Positions 8,458-16,433 of a stretch of 64,000 nucleotides of DNA are shown here, one piece after another. How positions within the stretch are numbered: position 1 is the stretch's first letter; every line of letters begins with the position of its first letter. Under the pieces are notes generated by a model. It had not been told where the DNA came from, did not search any database, and was given only the letters and a program-made list of their open reading frames with translations. Origin of the DNA: RPQJ01 sp046347155 (GTDB lineage: Bacteria; Pseudomonadota; Gammaproteobacteria; Steroidobacterales; Steroidobacteraceae); assembly GCA_046347155.1 (NCBI GenBank), contig JAXMGT010000002.1, positions 868,001-932,000 of the forward strand, read 5' to 3'. A program made the translations under genes and the position numbers.

Positions 8458-8562
8458 TAACCGCTAACCCCTAACCCCTAACCCCTAACCCCTAACCCCT
8501 AACCCCTAACCCCTAACCCCTAACCCCTAACCCCTAACCCCTAACCCCTAACCCCTAACCCC
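8458..8562 (+). repeat. C-rich heptamer array: one TAACCGC and fourteen perfect TAACCCC units
   Basis: Period-7 tandem repeat: TAACCGC at 8458-8464, then 14 uninterrupted TAACCCC units at 8465-8562, followed by a C-rich tail up to the next start codon. The complement, GGGGTTA, resembles telomere-type repeats, and its many G4 runs lie on the minus strand. It faces the G-rich array at 8369-8403 as an imperfect inverted repeat. It occupies the place where the ribosome-binding site of the gene at 8578 should be. The unit count is likely to vary between strains by slippage. Confidence 0.95.
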
Positions 8563-8577
8563 CGCCCCCCACCCCTC

Positions 8578-9972
8578 ATGCCCACCACGCCGTACGTCGC
8601 CGAACGCACCACCGCCGCCTGGCAGGCGCTCGACCGCCAGCACTACCTGCACCCGTTCACGGACTACAAGTCCCTGCACGCGAAGGGCGCGCGGGTGATC
8701 GTGAAGGCGGAGGGCTGCTACCTCTACGATTCCGAGGGCCACCGGATCCTCGACGGGATGGCGGGCCTCTGGTGCGTGAACGTCGGCTACGGTCGCCGGG
8801 AGCTCGCCGAGGCCGCGTACCGCCAGCTGCTCGAGCTGCCCTACTACAACAGCTTCTTCCAGACCGCCCACCCGCCCGCCATCGAGCTCGCGAAGCAGCT
8901 CGTGGACCTGACGCCGCCACAGTTCAACCGGGTGTTCTTCACCGGGTCGGGCTCCGAGGGCAACGACACGGTCGTGCGCCTCGTGCGCCGGTACTGGGAC
9001 CTGCTGGGCCAGCCGGGCCGGAACGTGATCGTGAGCCGGCAGAATGCCTACCACGGCAGCACGATGGCCGGCGCCAGCCTCGGCGGCATGGCGTTCATGC
9101 ACGAGCAGGGCGGCCTGCCGATCCCGGACATTGTCCATATCCCGCAGCCGTACTGGTACGGGGAGGGCGGCGACCTGTCGCCGGCCGAGTTCGGCCTCCA
9201 GGCGGCCCGCGAGCTCGAGAAGAAGATCCTCGAGCTCGGCGCGCACCGGGTTGCCGCGTTCATCGGCGAGCCGATCCAGGGCGCGGGGGGCGTCATCATC
9301 CCGCCCGAGACCTACTGGCCGGAGATCCAGAAAATCTGCGACCGCCACGGGATCCTGCTCGTGGCCGACGAAGTGATCTGCGGCTTCGGTCGCACCGGCC
9401 ACTGGTTCGGGTCGAACCTGTACGGCATCCGGCCGGACCTGATGACGATCGCCAAGGGCCTGTCCTCAGGCTACCTGCCGATCGGCGGCGTGATGGTCGC
9501 GGACCGGGTCGCGGACGTGCTGATCGACAAGGGCGGCGAATTCGCCCACGGCTACACCTACTCGGGCCACCCGGCCGCCTGCGCGGTCGCGAGCGTGAAC
9601 CTGGCCATCCTGCAACAGGAGAAGCTGGTCGAGCGCACCCGGGACGAGACCGGGCCGTACCTGGCGGCGAAGTGGCGGCAGATCGCCGAGCACCCGCTGG
9701 TCGGGGAGGCCCGCTCGGTCGGCCTGATCGGGGCGCTCGAGCTGGTCCGGAACAAGTCCACGCGCCAGTTCTTCGAGAAACGGGGCGAGGTCGGGACGAT
9801 CTGCCGCGACTTCTGCTTCCAGAACGGCCTGATCATGCGGGCCGTCCGCGACACGATGATCATCGCTCCGCCGCTCGTGATCTCGCGGGAGCAGGTCGAC
9901 GAGCTCGCCGAGAAGGCCTGGCGCTGCCTCGACCTGACGCTCGAGCGCTGCCGGGCCGACGGACGGATCTGA
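8578..9972 (+). CDS. spuC: Class III omega-aminotransferase, putrescine/polyamine:pyruvate type (SpuC-like)
   Basis: A 464-residue PLP enzyme of aminotransferase class III. The Schiff-base lysine is Lys293 in TIAKGLSSGYLPIGG; the DEVICGFGRTG stretch that binds the cofactor ring lies upstream. The N-terminus (PFTDYKSLHAKGARVI, LDGMAGLWCVNVGYGR) matches SpuC-type enzymes, which move the amino group of putrescine, cadaverine or spermidine to pyruvate. It therefore offers a transamination route parallel to the glutamylated route upstream. The ATG at 8578 fits the family start, but only C-rich sequence precedes it and no Shine-Dalgarno is visible. It is the last catabolic gene before the transport operon. 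Confidence 0.9.
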   Translation: MPTTPYVAERTTAAWQALDRQHYLHPFTDYKSLHAKGARVIVKAEGCYLYDSEGHRILDGMAGLWCVNVGYGRRELAEAAYRQLLELPYYNSFFQTAHPPAIELAKQLVDLTPPQFNRVFFTGSGSEGNDTVVRLVRRYWDLLGQPGRNVIVSRQNAYHGSTMAGASLGGMAFMHEQGGLPIPDIVHIPQPYWYGEGGDLSPAEFGLQAARELEKKILELGAHRVAAFIGEPIQGAGGVIIPPETYWPEIQKICDRHGILLVADEVICGFGRTGHWFGSNLYGIRPDLMTIAKGLSSGYLPIGGVMVADRVADVLIDKGGEFAHGYTYSGHPAACAVASVNLAILQQEKLVERTRDETGPYLAAKWRQIAEHPLVGEARSVGLIGALELVRNKSTRQFFEKRGEVGTICRDFCFQNGLIMRAVRDTMIIAPPLVISREQVDELAEKAWRCLDLTLERCRADGRI

Positions 9973-9999
9973 GGGTCTCGCCGGGCCGCCGCGCCTTCC

Positions 10000-10029
10000 T
10001 TGTCGGGGGCGTGTGCGGTGCGCTATACA
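10000..10029 (+). promoter_or_regulatory. Candidate sigma-70 promoter for the polyamine transport operon
   Basis: TTGTCG (10000-10005), 18 bases, then TATACA (10024-10029). A start near 10036 would leave a leader of about 60 bases containing a short GC palindrome at 10041-10056 and the AGGGTG ribosome site at 10082-10087. Confidence 0.4.
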
Positions 10030-10095
10030 TGAACCCACGTGCGGCCCGCGGGCCGCGGCTTCCCTCATTCCACAATTCAGCAGGGTGAAACGACG

Positions 10096-11247
10096 ATGAA
10101 AACGTTCTTCCGCGCCGGCCTCGTCGGCCTGGCTGCAATGGTCGCGCTGGCCGGGTGTGGCAAGAAGGAAGAGGCGGCACCGGCCGGTGATGCCGCGCAG
10201 GCACCTGCCGCGGCCGCCGCCGAGGAGAAGGTCGTCAACGTCTACAACTGGTCGGACTACATCGACCCGAAGATGCTCGAGGAATTCACGAAGCAGACCG
10301 GCATCAAGGTCAACTACGACGTCTTCGACAACAACGAGGTCCTGCAGACGAAGCTCCTGGCCGGCAACACCGGCTACGACGTGGTCGTGCCCTCCGCTTC
10401 GTTCCTCGAGCTGCAGATCAAGGCGGGCGTGTTCCAGAAGCTCGACCGCTCGCTGCTGCCGAACTGGAAGAACCTGGACCCGAATATCCTCGAGCGCGTG
10501 GCGAAGCACGACCCGGGCAACCAGTACGCGGTGAACCACATGTGGGGCACCGACGCGATCGGCTACAACGTCGCGAAAGTCAAGGCGGCCGCGCCCGGCG
10601 CGCCACTCGACAGCTGGAAGGTGATGTTCGACCCGGCGTGGGCGTCCAAGTTCAAGGATTGCGGCATCTCGATCCTCGACGCGCCGGACGAGGTGGTCGG
10701 CGTCGTGCTCGCCTACCTCGGCAAGGACCCGAACAGCGAGAACCTCGACGACCTGAAGCTCGCCGAGCAGACGCTGATGAAGATCCGCCCGTACGTGAAG
10801 ACGATCAACAGCTCGCCGTACATCGACTCGCTCGCGAACGGCGACCTGTGCCTCGTGCTCGGCTGGTCGGGTGACATCCTGCAGGCGAAGAGCCGCGCCG
10901 AGGAAGCGAAGCAGGGCGTCGAGATCGGCATGACCGTTCCGGTCGACGGCACGATCATCTGGTTCGACATGTACGCGATCCCGGCCGACGCGCCGCACCC
11001 GAAGAACGCGCACGCCTTCATCAACTTCATGATGGAGCCGAAGGTCGCCGCCGCGAACTCGAACTTCATCCACTACGCGAACGGCAATGCCGCCTCGGTC
11101 GAGTACCTCGACCCCTCCGTGAAGAACGACCCGGGCGTATACCCGCCGCCGGAGGTCATGGCCAAGCTGTTCCCGAACCTGGCCCGGTCGCAGGAGTTCA
11201 CCCGTGAGCTGAACCGCACCTGGACGCGGTTCATGACGGGCAAGTGA
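10096..11247 (+). CDS. potF: Polyamine ABC transporter periplasmic binding lipoprotein, PotF/SpuD-like (copy 1)
   Basis: A 383-residue extracellular solute-binding protein that captures putrescine or spermidine and passes it to the PotHI channel. The N-terminus is a lipoprotein signal ending in the lipobox LAGC near residue 17, so the protein is probably anchored to a membrane; E. coli PotF is a free periplasmic protein. The mature part starts with the family pattern VVNVYNWSDYIDP and VNYDVFDNNE. The start ATG at 10096 has AGGGTG upstream and yields the signal peptide directly; an ATG 57 bases earlier would mask it. A close paralogue follows at 11416, after a strong hairpin that could set the two expression levels apart. 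Confidence 0.92.
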   Translation: MKTFFRAGLVGLAAMVALAGCGKKEEAAPAGDAAQAPAAAAAEEKVVNVYNWSDYIDPKMLEEFTKQTGIKVNYDVFDNNEVLQTKLLAGNTGYDVVVPSASFLELQIKAGVFQKLDRSLLPNWKNLDPNILERVAKHDPGNQYAVNHMWGTDAIGYNVAKVKAAAPGAPLDSWKVMFDPAWASKFKDCGISILDAPDEVVGVVLAYLGKDPNSENLDDLKLAEQTLMKIRPYVKTINSSPYIDSLANGDLCLVLGWSGDILQAKSRAEEAKQGVEIGMTVPVDGTIIWFDMYAIPADAPHPKNAHAFINFMMEPKVAAANSNFIHYANGNAASVEYLDPSVKNDPGVYPPPEVMAKLFPNLARSQEFTRELNRTWTRFMTGK

Positions 11248-11270
11248 CCGGACCGACGTCCTGAGCGCCC

Positions 11271-11304
11271 GCGGGGCGGCCGGGAGCGATTCCGGCCGCC
11301 CCGC
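11271..11304 (+). terminator. Strong hairpin between the two PotF-like genes
   Basis: A perfect 13-bp GC-rich stem (11271-11283 with 11292-11304, loop of 8) follows the first binding-protein gene by 23 bases. A short T-rich tract (CTCGTTT) comes after it. It can act as an intrinsic terminator or as a 3' stabiliser that keeps the first binding protein in excess over the rest of the transporter. Confidence 0.65.
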
Positions 11305-11415
11305 CTCGTTTCGGGCGGAGGGCGACCTACCCATCGCGGCGCCGGTGAGCTATAACCGGGGGGCTGCCGAGGCGCTCCGCAGAGCCGCGCCGGGCGCAGG
11401 ACCCCGGGGACATCG

Positions 11416-12564
11416 ATGACCAGCACGTTGCGTACCTGTTCGATCGTGGCGGCCGCGGTGTTGCTCGCGGCCGGCTGCGGCGACAAGGCCGGTCCACCGG
11501 CCGGTGCGGCCGGGCCGACCGGCAGCGCGCCGGGCGCCGAAGAGAAGGTCCTCAACGTCTACAACTGGTCCGACTACATCGACCCCGGGGTGCTCAAGGA
11601 CTTCACCCGCGAGACGGGCATCCGGGTCAACTACGACGTCTTCGACGCGAACGAAGTGCTCGAGACGAAGCTGCTCGCCGGCCATTCGGGCTATGACGTG
11701 GTCGTGCCGAGTGCGTACTTCCTCGAGCGCCAGGTCAAGGCGGGCGTGTTCGCCCCGCTCGACAAGTCGAAGCTCGCGGGCCTCGGGAACCTCGACCCCG
11801 AACTCGTTGCCCGCGCGGTCCGTCACGACCCGGGCGGCGAGCACTCGGTCGTCTACATGTGGGGCACGACCGGCATCGGGTACGACGTCGAGGCCGTGAA
11901 GAAGCGGATGCCGGACGCCCCGGTGTCGAGCTGGGCGCTGGTGTTCGATCCCGCGGTGGTCTCGAAGTTCAAGGACTGCGGCGTGTCCGTGCTCGAGGAC
12001 CCGACCGACATGGTCGGCACGATGCTCATCTACCTGGGCAAGGACCCGAACAGCGAGTCCGAGGCCGACCTCAGGCTCGCCGAGCAGAAGCTGCTCGCGA
12101 TCCGGCCGTACATCCGGCAGATCTCGAGCTCCCAGTACATCGAGGGGCTCGCGAACGGCGACCTCTGCATTGCGGTCGGATACAGCGGCGACGTGCTCCA
12201 GGCGCGGGAACGGGCGGCCGAGGCCGGCAAGCCGGTGGACATCGCCTACTCGATCCCGAAGGAAGGCGCGCTCATGTGGTTCGACACGCTCGCGATCCCG
12301 GCGGACGCGGCCCACCCCGTCAATGCGCACCTCTTCATCGACTACCTGCTGCGACCCGACGTCGCCGCCCGCAACTCGAACTTCGTCAAGTACGCGAACG
12401 CCAACGCGAAGGCGACGCCGATGGTCGCCGAGGAACTGCGCAACGACACCGGGATCTACCCGGATGACGCGACGAAGGCACGCCTGCAGCCCAACCTCGC
12501 GAAGTCGGCCGCCTATTCCCGCGAACTGAACCGCGCCTGGACGCGGTTCACGACCGGCAAGTGA
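11416..12564 (+). CDS. Polyamine ABC transporter periplasmic binding lipoprotein, PotF/SpuD-like (copy 2)
   Basis: A 382-residue paralogue of the preceding protein, with the same mature start pattern (VLNVYNWSDYIDPG) and the same C-terminal ending (ELNRAWTRFTTGK). A lipobox LAAGC lies near residue 21. TATAAC at 11351-11356 could be the -10 of its own promoter, though I find no convincing -35. It is 40 bases upstream of potG, so this copy is the one most directly linked to the ATPase and permeases. The two binding proteins differ through their lobes, which suggests different polyamine preferences (in Pseudomonas, SpuD and SpuE bind putrescine and spermidine). Which is which cannot be read here. 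Confidence 0.92.
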   Translation: MTSTLRTCSIVAAAVLLAAGCGDKAGPPAGAAGPTGSAPGAEEKVLNVYNWSDYIDPGVLKDFTRETGIRVNYDVFDANEVLETKLLAGHSGYDVVVPSAYFLERQVKAGVFAPLDKSKLAGLGNLDPELVARAVRHDPGGEHSVVYMWGTTGIGYDVEAVKKRMPDAPVSSWALVFDPAVVSKFKDCGVSVLEDPTDMVGTMLIYLGKDPNSESEADLRLAEQKLLAIRPYIRQISSSQYIEGLANGDLCIAVGYSGDVLQARERAAEAGKPVDIAYSIPKEGALMWFDTLAIPADAAHPVNAHLFIDYLLRPDVAARNSNFVKYANANAKATPMVAEELRNDTGIYPDDATKARLQPNLAKSAAYSRELNRAWTRFTTGK

Positions 12565-12604
12565 CCGTACAGACGCACCCGGAACCACACGACACCGAGA
12601 TCCC

Positions 12605-13750
12605 ATGGCCACATCACCGCGCGCGACCCAGACCAAGTTCGAGCCGTGGACCGACCCGGACGCGAAGCCCTACGTACGGATCGAGCGCGTCTCGAAGAAG
12701 TTCGGCGACTTCGTCGCCGTCAACGACGTCACGCTCGAGATCTACAAGAAGGAGATCTTCTGCCTGCTCGGCGCCTCGGGCTGCGGCAAGACGACGCTGC
12801 TCAGGATGCTGGCCGGGTTCGAGCGGCCGACCGCGGGCCGGATCTTCATCGACGGCGTGGACATGACGACGATCCCGCCGTACGAGCGCCCGGTGAACAT
12901 GATGTTCCAGTCGTACGCGATCTTCCCGCACATGACGGTCGAGCAGAACGTCGCGTTCGGACTCCGGCAGGAAGGCGTCGCGAAGCCCGAGATCGCGAAG
13001 CGCGTGGGCGAGATGCTGGAACTCGTCCGGCTCGGGCAGTTCGCGAAGCGCAAGCCGCACCAGCTCTCGGGCGGGCAGCGCCAGCGCGTCGCGCTGGCCC
13101 GGGCGCTCGTGAAGCGGCCGAAACTGCTGCTGCTCGACGAGCCGCTCGCCGCGCTCGACAAGAAGCTGCGCGAGCACACGCAGTTCGAGCTGATCAACAT
13201 CCAGGAGACGCTCGGCGTCACGTTCATCGTCGTCACGCACGACCAGGAGGAGGCGATGACGCTGTCCTCGCGGATCGGCCTGATGAACCACGGCGAGATC
13301 GTCCAGGTCGGCACGCCGAGCGAGATGTACGAGTACCCGAATTCGCGGTTCGTCGCCGAGTTCATCGGCTCGGTGAACACGTTCGAAGGCACGCTCACCG
13401 AGGACGAACCGTCCTACGTCCGGATCGGCTGCGACGACCTCGAGGCGCCGATCTACGTCGACCACGGCGTGAGCTCGGCACCGGGCGCCACGGTCTGGGC
13501 GGCGATCCGTCCGGAGAAGATCAACATCGGGCGCGAGAAGCCCACCGAGCCCGACAACTGGGCGGCGGGCACGGTGCGCGACATTGCCTACATGGGTGAC
13601 ATGTCGATCTACATCGTGAAGCTCGATTCCGGGAAGCTCGTGCGCGTGACGCAGCCGAACGTCTACCGGCACGCCGAGGACCGGATCACCTGGGAGGAGC
13701 GCGTGTACCTCTCGTGGCACGCCGAGAGCCCGGTGGTGGTGACCAAGTGA
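12605..13750 (+). CDS. potG: Polyamine ABC transporter ATP-binding protein PotG
   Basis: A 381-residue ATPase that powers polyamine import. Walker A GASGCGKT is at residues 56-63, the signature LSGGQRQRVALARAL begins at 154, and Walker B LLLLDEP is near 174-180, followed by the D-loop and the switch His in VVTHDQEEAMT. The C-terminal about 110 residues form the TOBE/MalK-like regulatory domain (SSAPGATVWAAIRPEKINI). The length matches E. coli PotG (about 377). The start at 12605 gives a short N-terminal tail before the nucleotide-binding domain, as in the family. Its stop overlaps the potH GTG by 4 bases. Confidence 0.95.
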   Translation: MATSPRATQTKFEPWTDPDAKPYVRIERVSKKFGDFVAVNDVTLEIYKKEIFCLLGASGCGKTTLLRMLAGFERPTAGRIFIDGVDMTTIPPYERPVNMMFQSYAIFPHMTVEQNVAFGLRQEGVAKPEIAKRVGEMLELVRLGQFAKRKPHQLSGGQRQRVALARALVKRPKLLLLDEPLAALDKKLREHTQFELINIQETLGVTFIVVTHDQEEAMTLSSRIGLMNHGEIVQVGTPSEMYEYPNSRFVAEFIGSVNTFEGTLTEDEPSYVRIGCDDLEAPIYVDHGVSSAPGATVWAAIRPEKINIGREKPTEPDNWAAGTVRDIAYMGDMSIYIVKLDSGKLVRVTQPNVYRHAEDRITWEERVYLSWHAESPVVVTK

Positions 13751-14661
13751 GCGGGCTCCTGAAGCGATTCGGCATCAGCGGCCGGGGCGCCGTCGTTTCG
13801 GTGCCTTACCTGTGGCTGCTGCTGTTCTTCCTCGTGCCGTTCGTGATCGTGCTCAAGATCAGTTTCTCGACCGCGGTGATCGCGATGCCGCCGTACGAGC
13901 CGCTGCTCAACTGGGCCAGCGAAAAGGTCGTCGAGGTCAAGCTGAACCTCGGTAACTACATGTTCCTGGTGCAGGACGACCTGTACTGGAAGGCCTACCT
14001 GAATTCGATCAAGGTCGCGCTGATCTCGACGTTCTTCTGCCTGCTGCTCGGCTACCCGATCGCCTACTCGATCGCTCGCAGCAACCCGTCCACCCGCAAC
14101 ATACTGATGCTGCTCGTGGTGCTGCCGTTCTGGACCTCGTTCCTGCTGCGCGTGTACGCCTGGATCGGCATCCTGAAGAACAACGGCCTGCTGAACAACA
14201 TGCTGATCTCGATGGGCGTGATCCAGGAGCCGCTCGTGATCATGCAGACCGACCTCGCGGTCTACATCGGCATCGTCTATTCGTACCTGCCGTTCATGAT
14301 CCTGCCGCTCTACGCGAACCTCGAGAAGATGGACCTGACGCTGCTCGAGGCGGCCGCCGACCTCGGCTGCAAGCCCTGGCAGGCCTTCTACAAGATCACG
14401 CTGCCGCTCTCGATGCCCGGGATCATCGCGGGCTGCCTGCTCGTGTTCATCCCGGCGGTCGGCGAGTTCGTGATCCCGTCGCTGCTCGGCGACCCGGGCA
14501 TGCTGATGATCGGCCGGGTGCTGTGGACCGAGTTCTTCAACAACCGCGACTGGCCGGTGTCGGCCGCGGTGGCGATCGCGCTGCTGATGTTCCTGGTGAT
14601 TCCCATCATGTACTACCAGCGCGCGCAGGACGCCGAGGCGGGCGGGGGGCTGCACCGATGA
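13747..14661 (+). CDS. potH: Polyamine ABC transporter permease PotH
   Basis: A 304-residue inner-membrane permease with about six transmembrane helices. The EAA coupling loop, EAAADLGCKPWQAFYKITLP, contacts the ATPase. It forms the channel with PotI. The start is the GTG at 13747 (GTGA overlap with the potG stop). The frame continues upstream to an ATG inside potG, but that adds 11 residues not found in the family. It ends in an ATGA overlap with potI, so stoichiometric translation is expected. Confidence 0.94.
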   Translation: MSGLLKRFGISGRGAVVSVPYLWLLLFFLVPFVIVLKISFSTAVIAMPPYEPLLNWASEKVVEVKLNLGNYMFLVQDDLYWKAYLNSIKVALISTFFCLLLGYPIAYSIARSNPSTRNILMLLVVLPFWTSFLLRVYAWIGILKNNGLLNNMLISMGVIQEPLVIMQTDLAVYIGIVYSYLPFMILPLYANLEKMDLTLLEAAADLGCKPWQAFYKITLPLSMPGIIAGCLLVFIPAVGEFVIPSLLGDPGMLMIGRVLWTEFFNNRDWPVSAAVAIALLMFLVIPIMYYQRAQDAEAGGGLHR

Positions 14662-15527
14662 ACCAGGGTCGCTCGTGGTTCCGGCTCACGTCGCTCGTGC
14701 TCGGGTTCTCGTTCCTGTACATCCCGATCGTGTCGCTGATCGTGTTCTCGTTCAACGAATCGAAGCTCGTGACCGTGTGGGCCGGGTTCTCGACCAAGTG
14801 GTACGGCGAGCTGATGCACAACGGGCCGATCCTGAACGGCGCGTGGCTGAGCCTGAAGATCGCCGCGCTCACGGCGTCGTTCGCCGTCGTGCTCGGCACG
14901 CTCGCCGGCCTCGCGCTCGCCCGCTTCGGGCCGTTCCGCGGGCGCACGCTGCTGTCCGGCCTCACGACGGCGCCGCTCGTGATGCCCGAGGTGATCACGG
15001 GCCTGTCGATGCTGCTGCTGTTCGTCGCGATGGAGCAGCTGATCGGTTGGCCGGCCGGCCGCGGGATGACCACGATCGTGATCGCGCACATCACGTTCAC
15101 GATGGCCTACGTGACGGTCATCGTGCAGTCGCGGCTCGCGCAGATGGACGATTCGCTCGAGGAGGCGGCGATGGACCTGGGCGCGCGCCCGGCCAAGGTG
15201 TTCTTCCTGATCACGCTGCCGATCATCGCGCCGGCGCTGCTCTCGGGCTGGCTGCTCGCGTTCACGCTCTCGATCGACGACCTCGTGACGACGAGCTTCG
15301 TCGCGGGCCCGGGCTCGAGCACGCTGCCGATGGTGATCTACTCGAAGGTCCGGCTGGGCGTGAGCCCCGACGTCAATGCGCTGGCGACCATCCTGGTGCT
15401 GATCGTCGCGATCGGCGTGACGATCGCCGGAATCACGATGTCGAGGCAGCAGAAGGCCCGCGACCGCGACGCCCAGATGGCGCTCGCGGCCAACCAGCAG
15501 ATGATCGAGAGCCTGAAGAAGGGCTGA
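14658..15527 (+). CDS. potI: Polyamine ABC transporter permease PotI
   Basis: A 289-residue inner-membrane permease with about six hydrophobic helices and the coupling loop EEAAMDLGARPAKVFFLITL. It pairs with PotH to form the transmembrane path. The ATG at 14658 overlaps the potH stop as ATGA; upstream codons in this frame are only a shadow of potH. A ROK-family kinase gene starts 4 bases after its stop and is therefore likely in the same transcript. Confidence 0.94.
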   Translation: MNQGRSWFRLTSLVLGFSFLYIPIVSLIVFSFNESKLVTVWAGFSTKWYGELMHNGPILNGAWLSLKIAALTASFAVVLGTLAGLALARFGPFRGRTLLSGLTTAPLVMPEVITGLSMLLLFVAMEQLIGWPAGRGMTTIVIAHITFTMAYVTVIVQSRLAQMDDSLEEAAMDLGARPAKVFFLITLPIIAPALLSGWLLAFTLSIDDLVTTSFVAGPGSSTLPMVIYSKVRLGVSPDVNALATILVLIVAIGVTIAGITMSRQQKARDRDAQMALAANQQMIESLKKG

Positions 15528-15531
15528 GCCG

Positions 15532-16278
15532 ATGACCCTGGATTCCCCGGTGCTCGCGTTCGACGTGGGCGGATCGTACGTGAAGGCAGGCATCGTCGAA
15601 CCGGACACGGGCACCATCGCCGGGCCGGTGCTGCGCTGGCCGACGCCCGAGGGCGCGGCGCCGGTGGACGTCATCGACCAGCTGGCGCAGATGTCCCGCG
15701 AGCTGCCGTCGACCGGCCCGGTGGGCCTCGCGTTCCCGGCCGTCGCAAAGCAGGGGACGGCGTGGACGGCGGCGAACGTCGACCCCCGCTGGATCGGCAC
15801 CAACGCCCAGTCGCTGCTCGAGGCGCGGCTCGGCCGCCGGGTGGCGTTCCTGAACGATGCGGACGCGGCGGGCGTCGCGGAGATGACGCTCGGGGCCGGG
15901 CGCGGCTGCGCCGGCACCGTGATGGTATTGACGCTCGGCACCGGCATCGGAACGGCGATCTTCGTGGACGGCCGGCTGCTGCCGAACACCGAACTCGGGC
16001 ACCTCGAAGTGCGAGGCGCCGAAGCCGAGCACCGGGCGTCGGCGAAGGTGAAGGCCGATCGCGGGCTCGGCTGGGCGGAATGGGCCGAGGCCGTGAACGA
16101 CGTGCTCGCCGCCTATCACGCGCTCCTGTGGCCGGACCTCTTCATCATCGGCGGCGGCGTGACCGAGAACTGGGAGCATTTCGGGCCATTGCTCCGGAGC
16201 CGTGCCGGGATCGTCCCGGCGCACTTCCGCAACGAGGCGGGCATCATCGGCGCGGCGATGGCCGCCGCGACGCTCTGA
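15532..16278 (+). CDS. ppgK: ROK-family sugar kinase, polyphosphate glucokinase type
   Basis: A 248-residue ROK kinase that probably phosphorylates glucose to glucose-6-phosphate with inorganic polyphosphate and/or ATP. The phosphate-binding loop DVGGSYVKAG is at residues 11-20, the catalytic Asp109 lies in FLNDADAAG, and an adenosine/phosphate loop TLGTGIG follows. The stretch NTELGHLEVRG is characteristic of polyphosphate glucokinases, and the length (about 250) also fits. The CxCGxxGC zinc motif of many ROK proteins is absent. It lies 4 bases downstream of potI. Polyamines bind polyphosphate, but no regulatory link is shown by the sequence. Plain ATP-dependent glucokinase is the alternative. 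Confidence 0.82.
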   Translation: MTLDSPVLAFDVGGSYVKAGIVEPDTGTIAGPVLRWPTPEGAAPVDVIDQLAQMSRELPSTGPVGLAFPAVAKQGTAWTAANVDPRWIGTNAQSLLEARLGRRVAFLNDADAAGVAEMTLGAGRGCAGTVMVLTLGTGIGTAIFVDGRLLPNTELGHLEVRGAEAEHRASAKVKADRGLGWAEWAEAVNDVLAAYHALLWPDLFIIGGGVTENWEHFGPLLRSRAGIVPAHFRNEAGIIGAAMAAATL

Positions 16279-16306
16279 CGTGGGCGGCGCGGGGCTGCTC
16301 TCGCAC

Positions 16307-16419
16307 GTGATCCGCGCCGGTCGCGTCCCGGGAGGCACGCCGTGAACCCATCCCTGGGGGCTCGCGCGCGGCGTCCCTGCCGCGCGACGGCCTCCCGGAA
16401 CGCGACCAGTGCGGATCAC
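16307..16419. repeat. 113-nt long inverted repeat with a nested hairpin
   Basis: The arms 16307-16336 and 16390-16419 are reverse complements at 27 of 30 positions; one of the three differences still allows a G-U pair. The 53-base centre contains a second, perfect 8-bp stem (16365-16372 with 16379-16386, loop of 6). The right arm ends 15 bases before the ATG of the next gene. Possible roles are a REP/MITE-like palindromic element, a strong terminator after the polyamine operon, or a structured leader of the aminotransferase operon. I see no second copy in this window. Confidence 0.85.
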
Positions 16420-16433
16420 GCGTGCCGCCGAAG

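Noticed and set aside
8465..8562. CRISPR array or true telomere
   Set aside because: The repeats are directly adjacent with no spacers, and a chromosomal end is excluded because genes continue on both sides.
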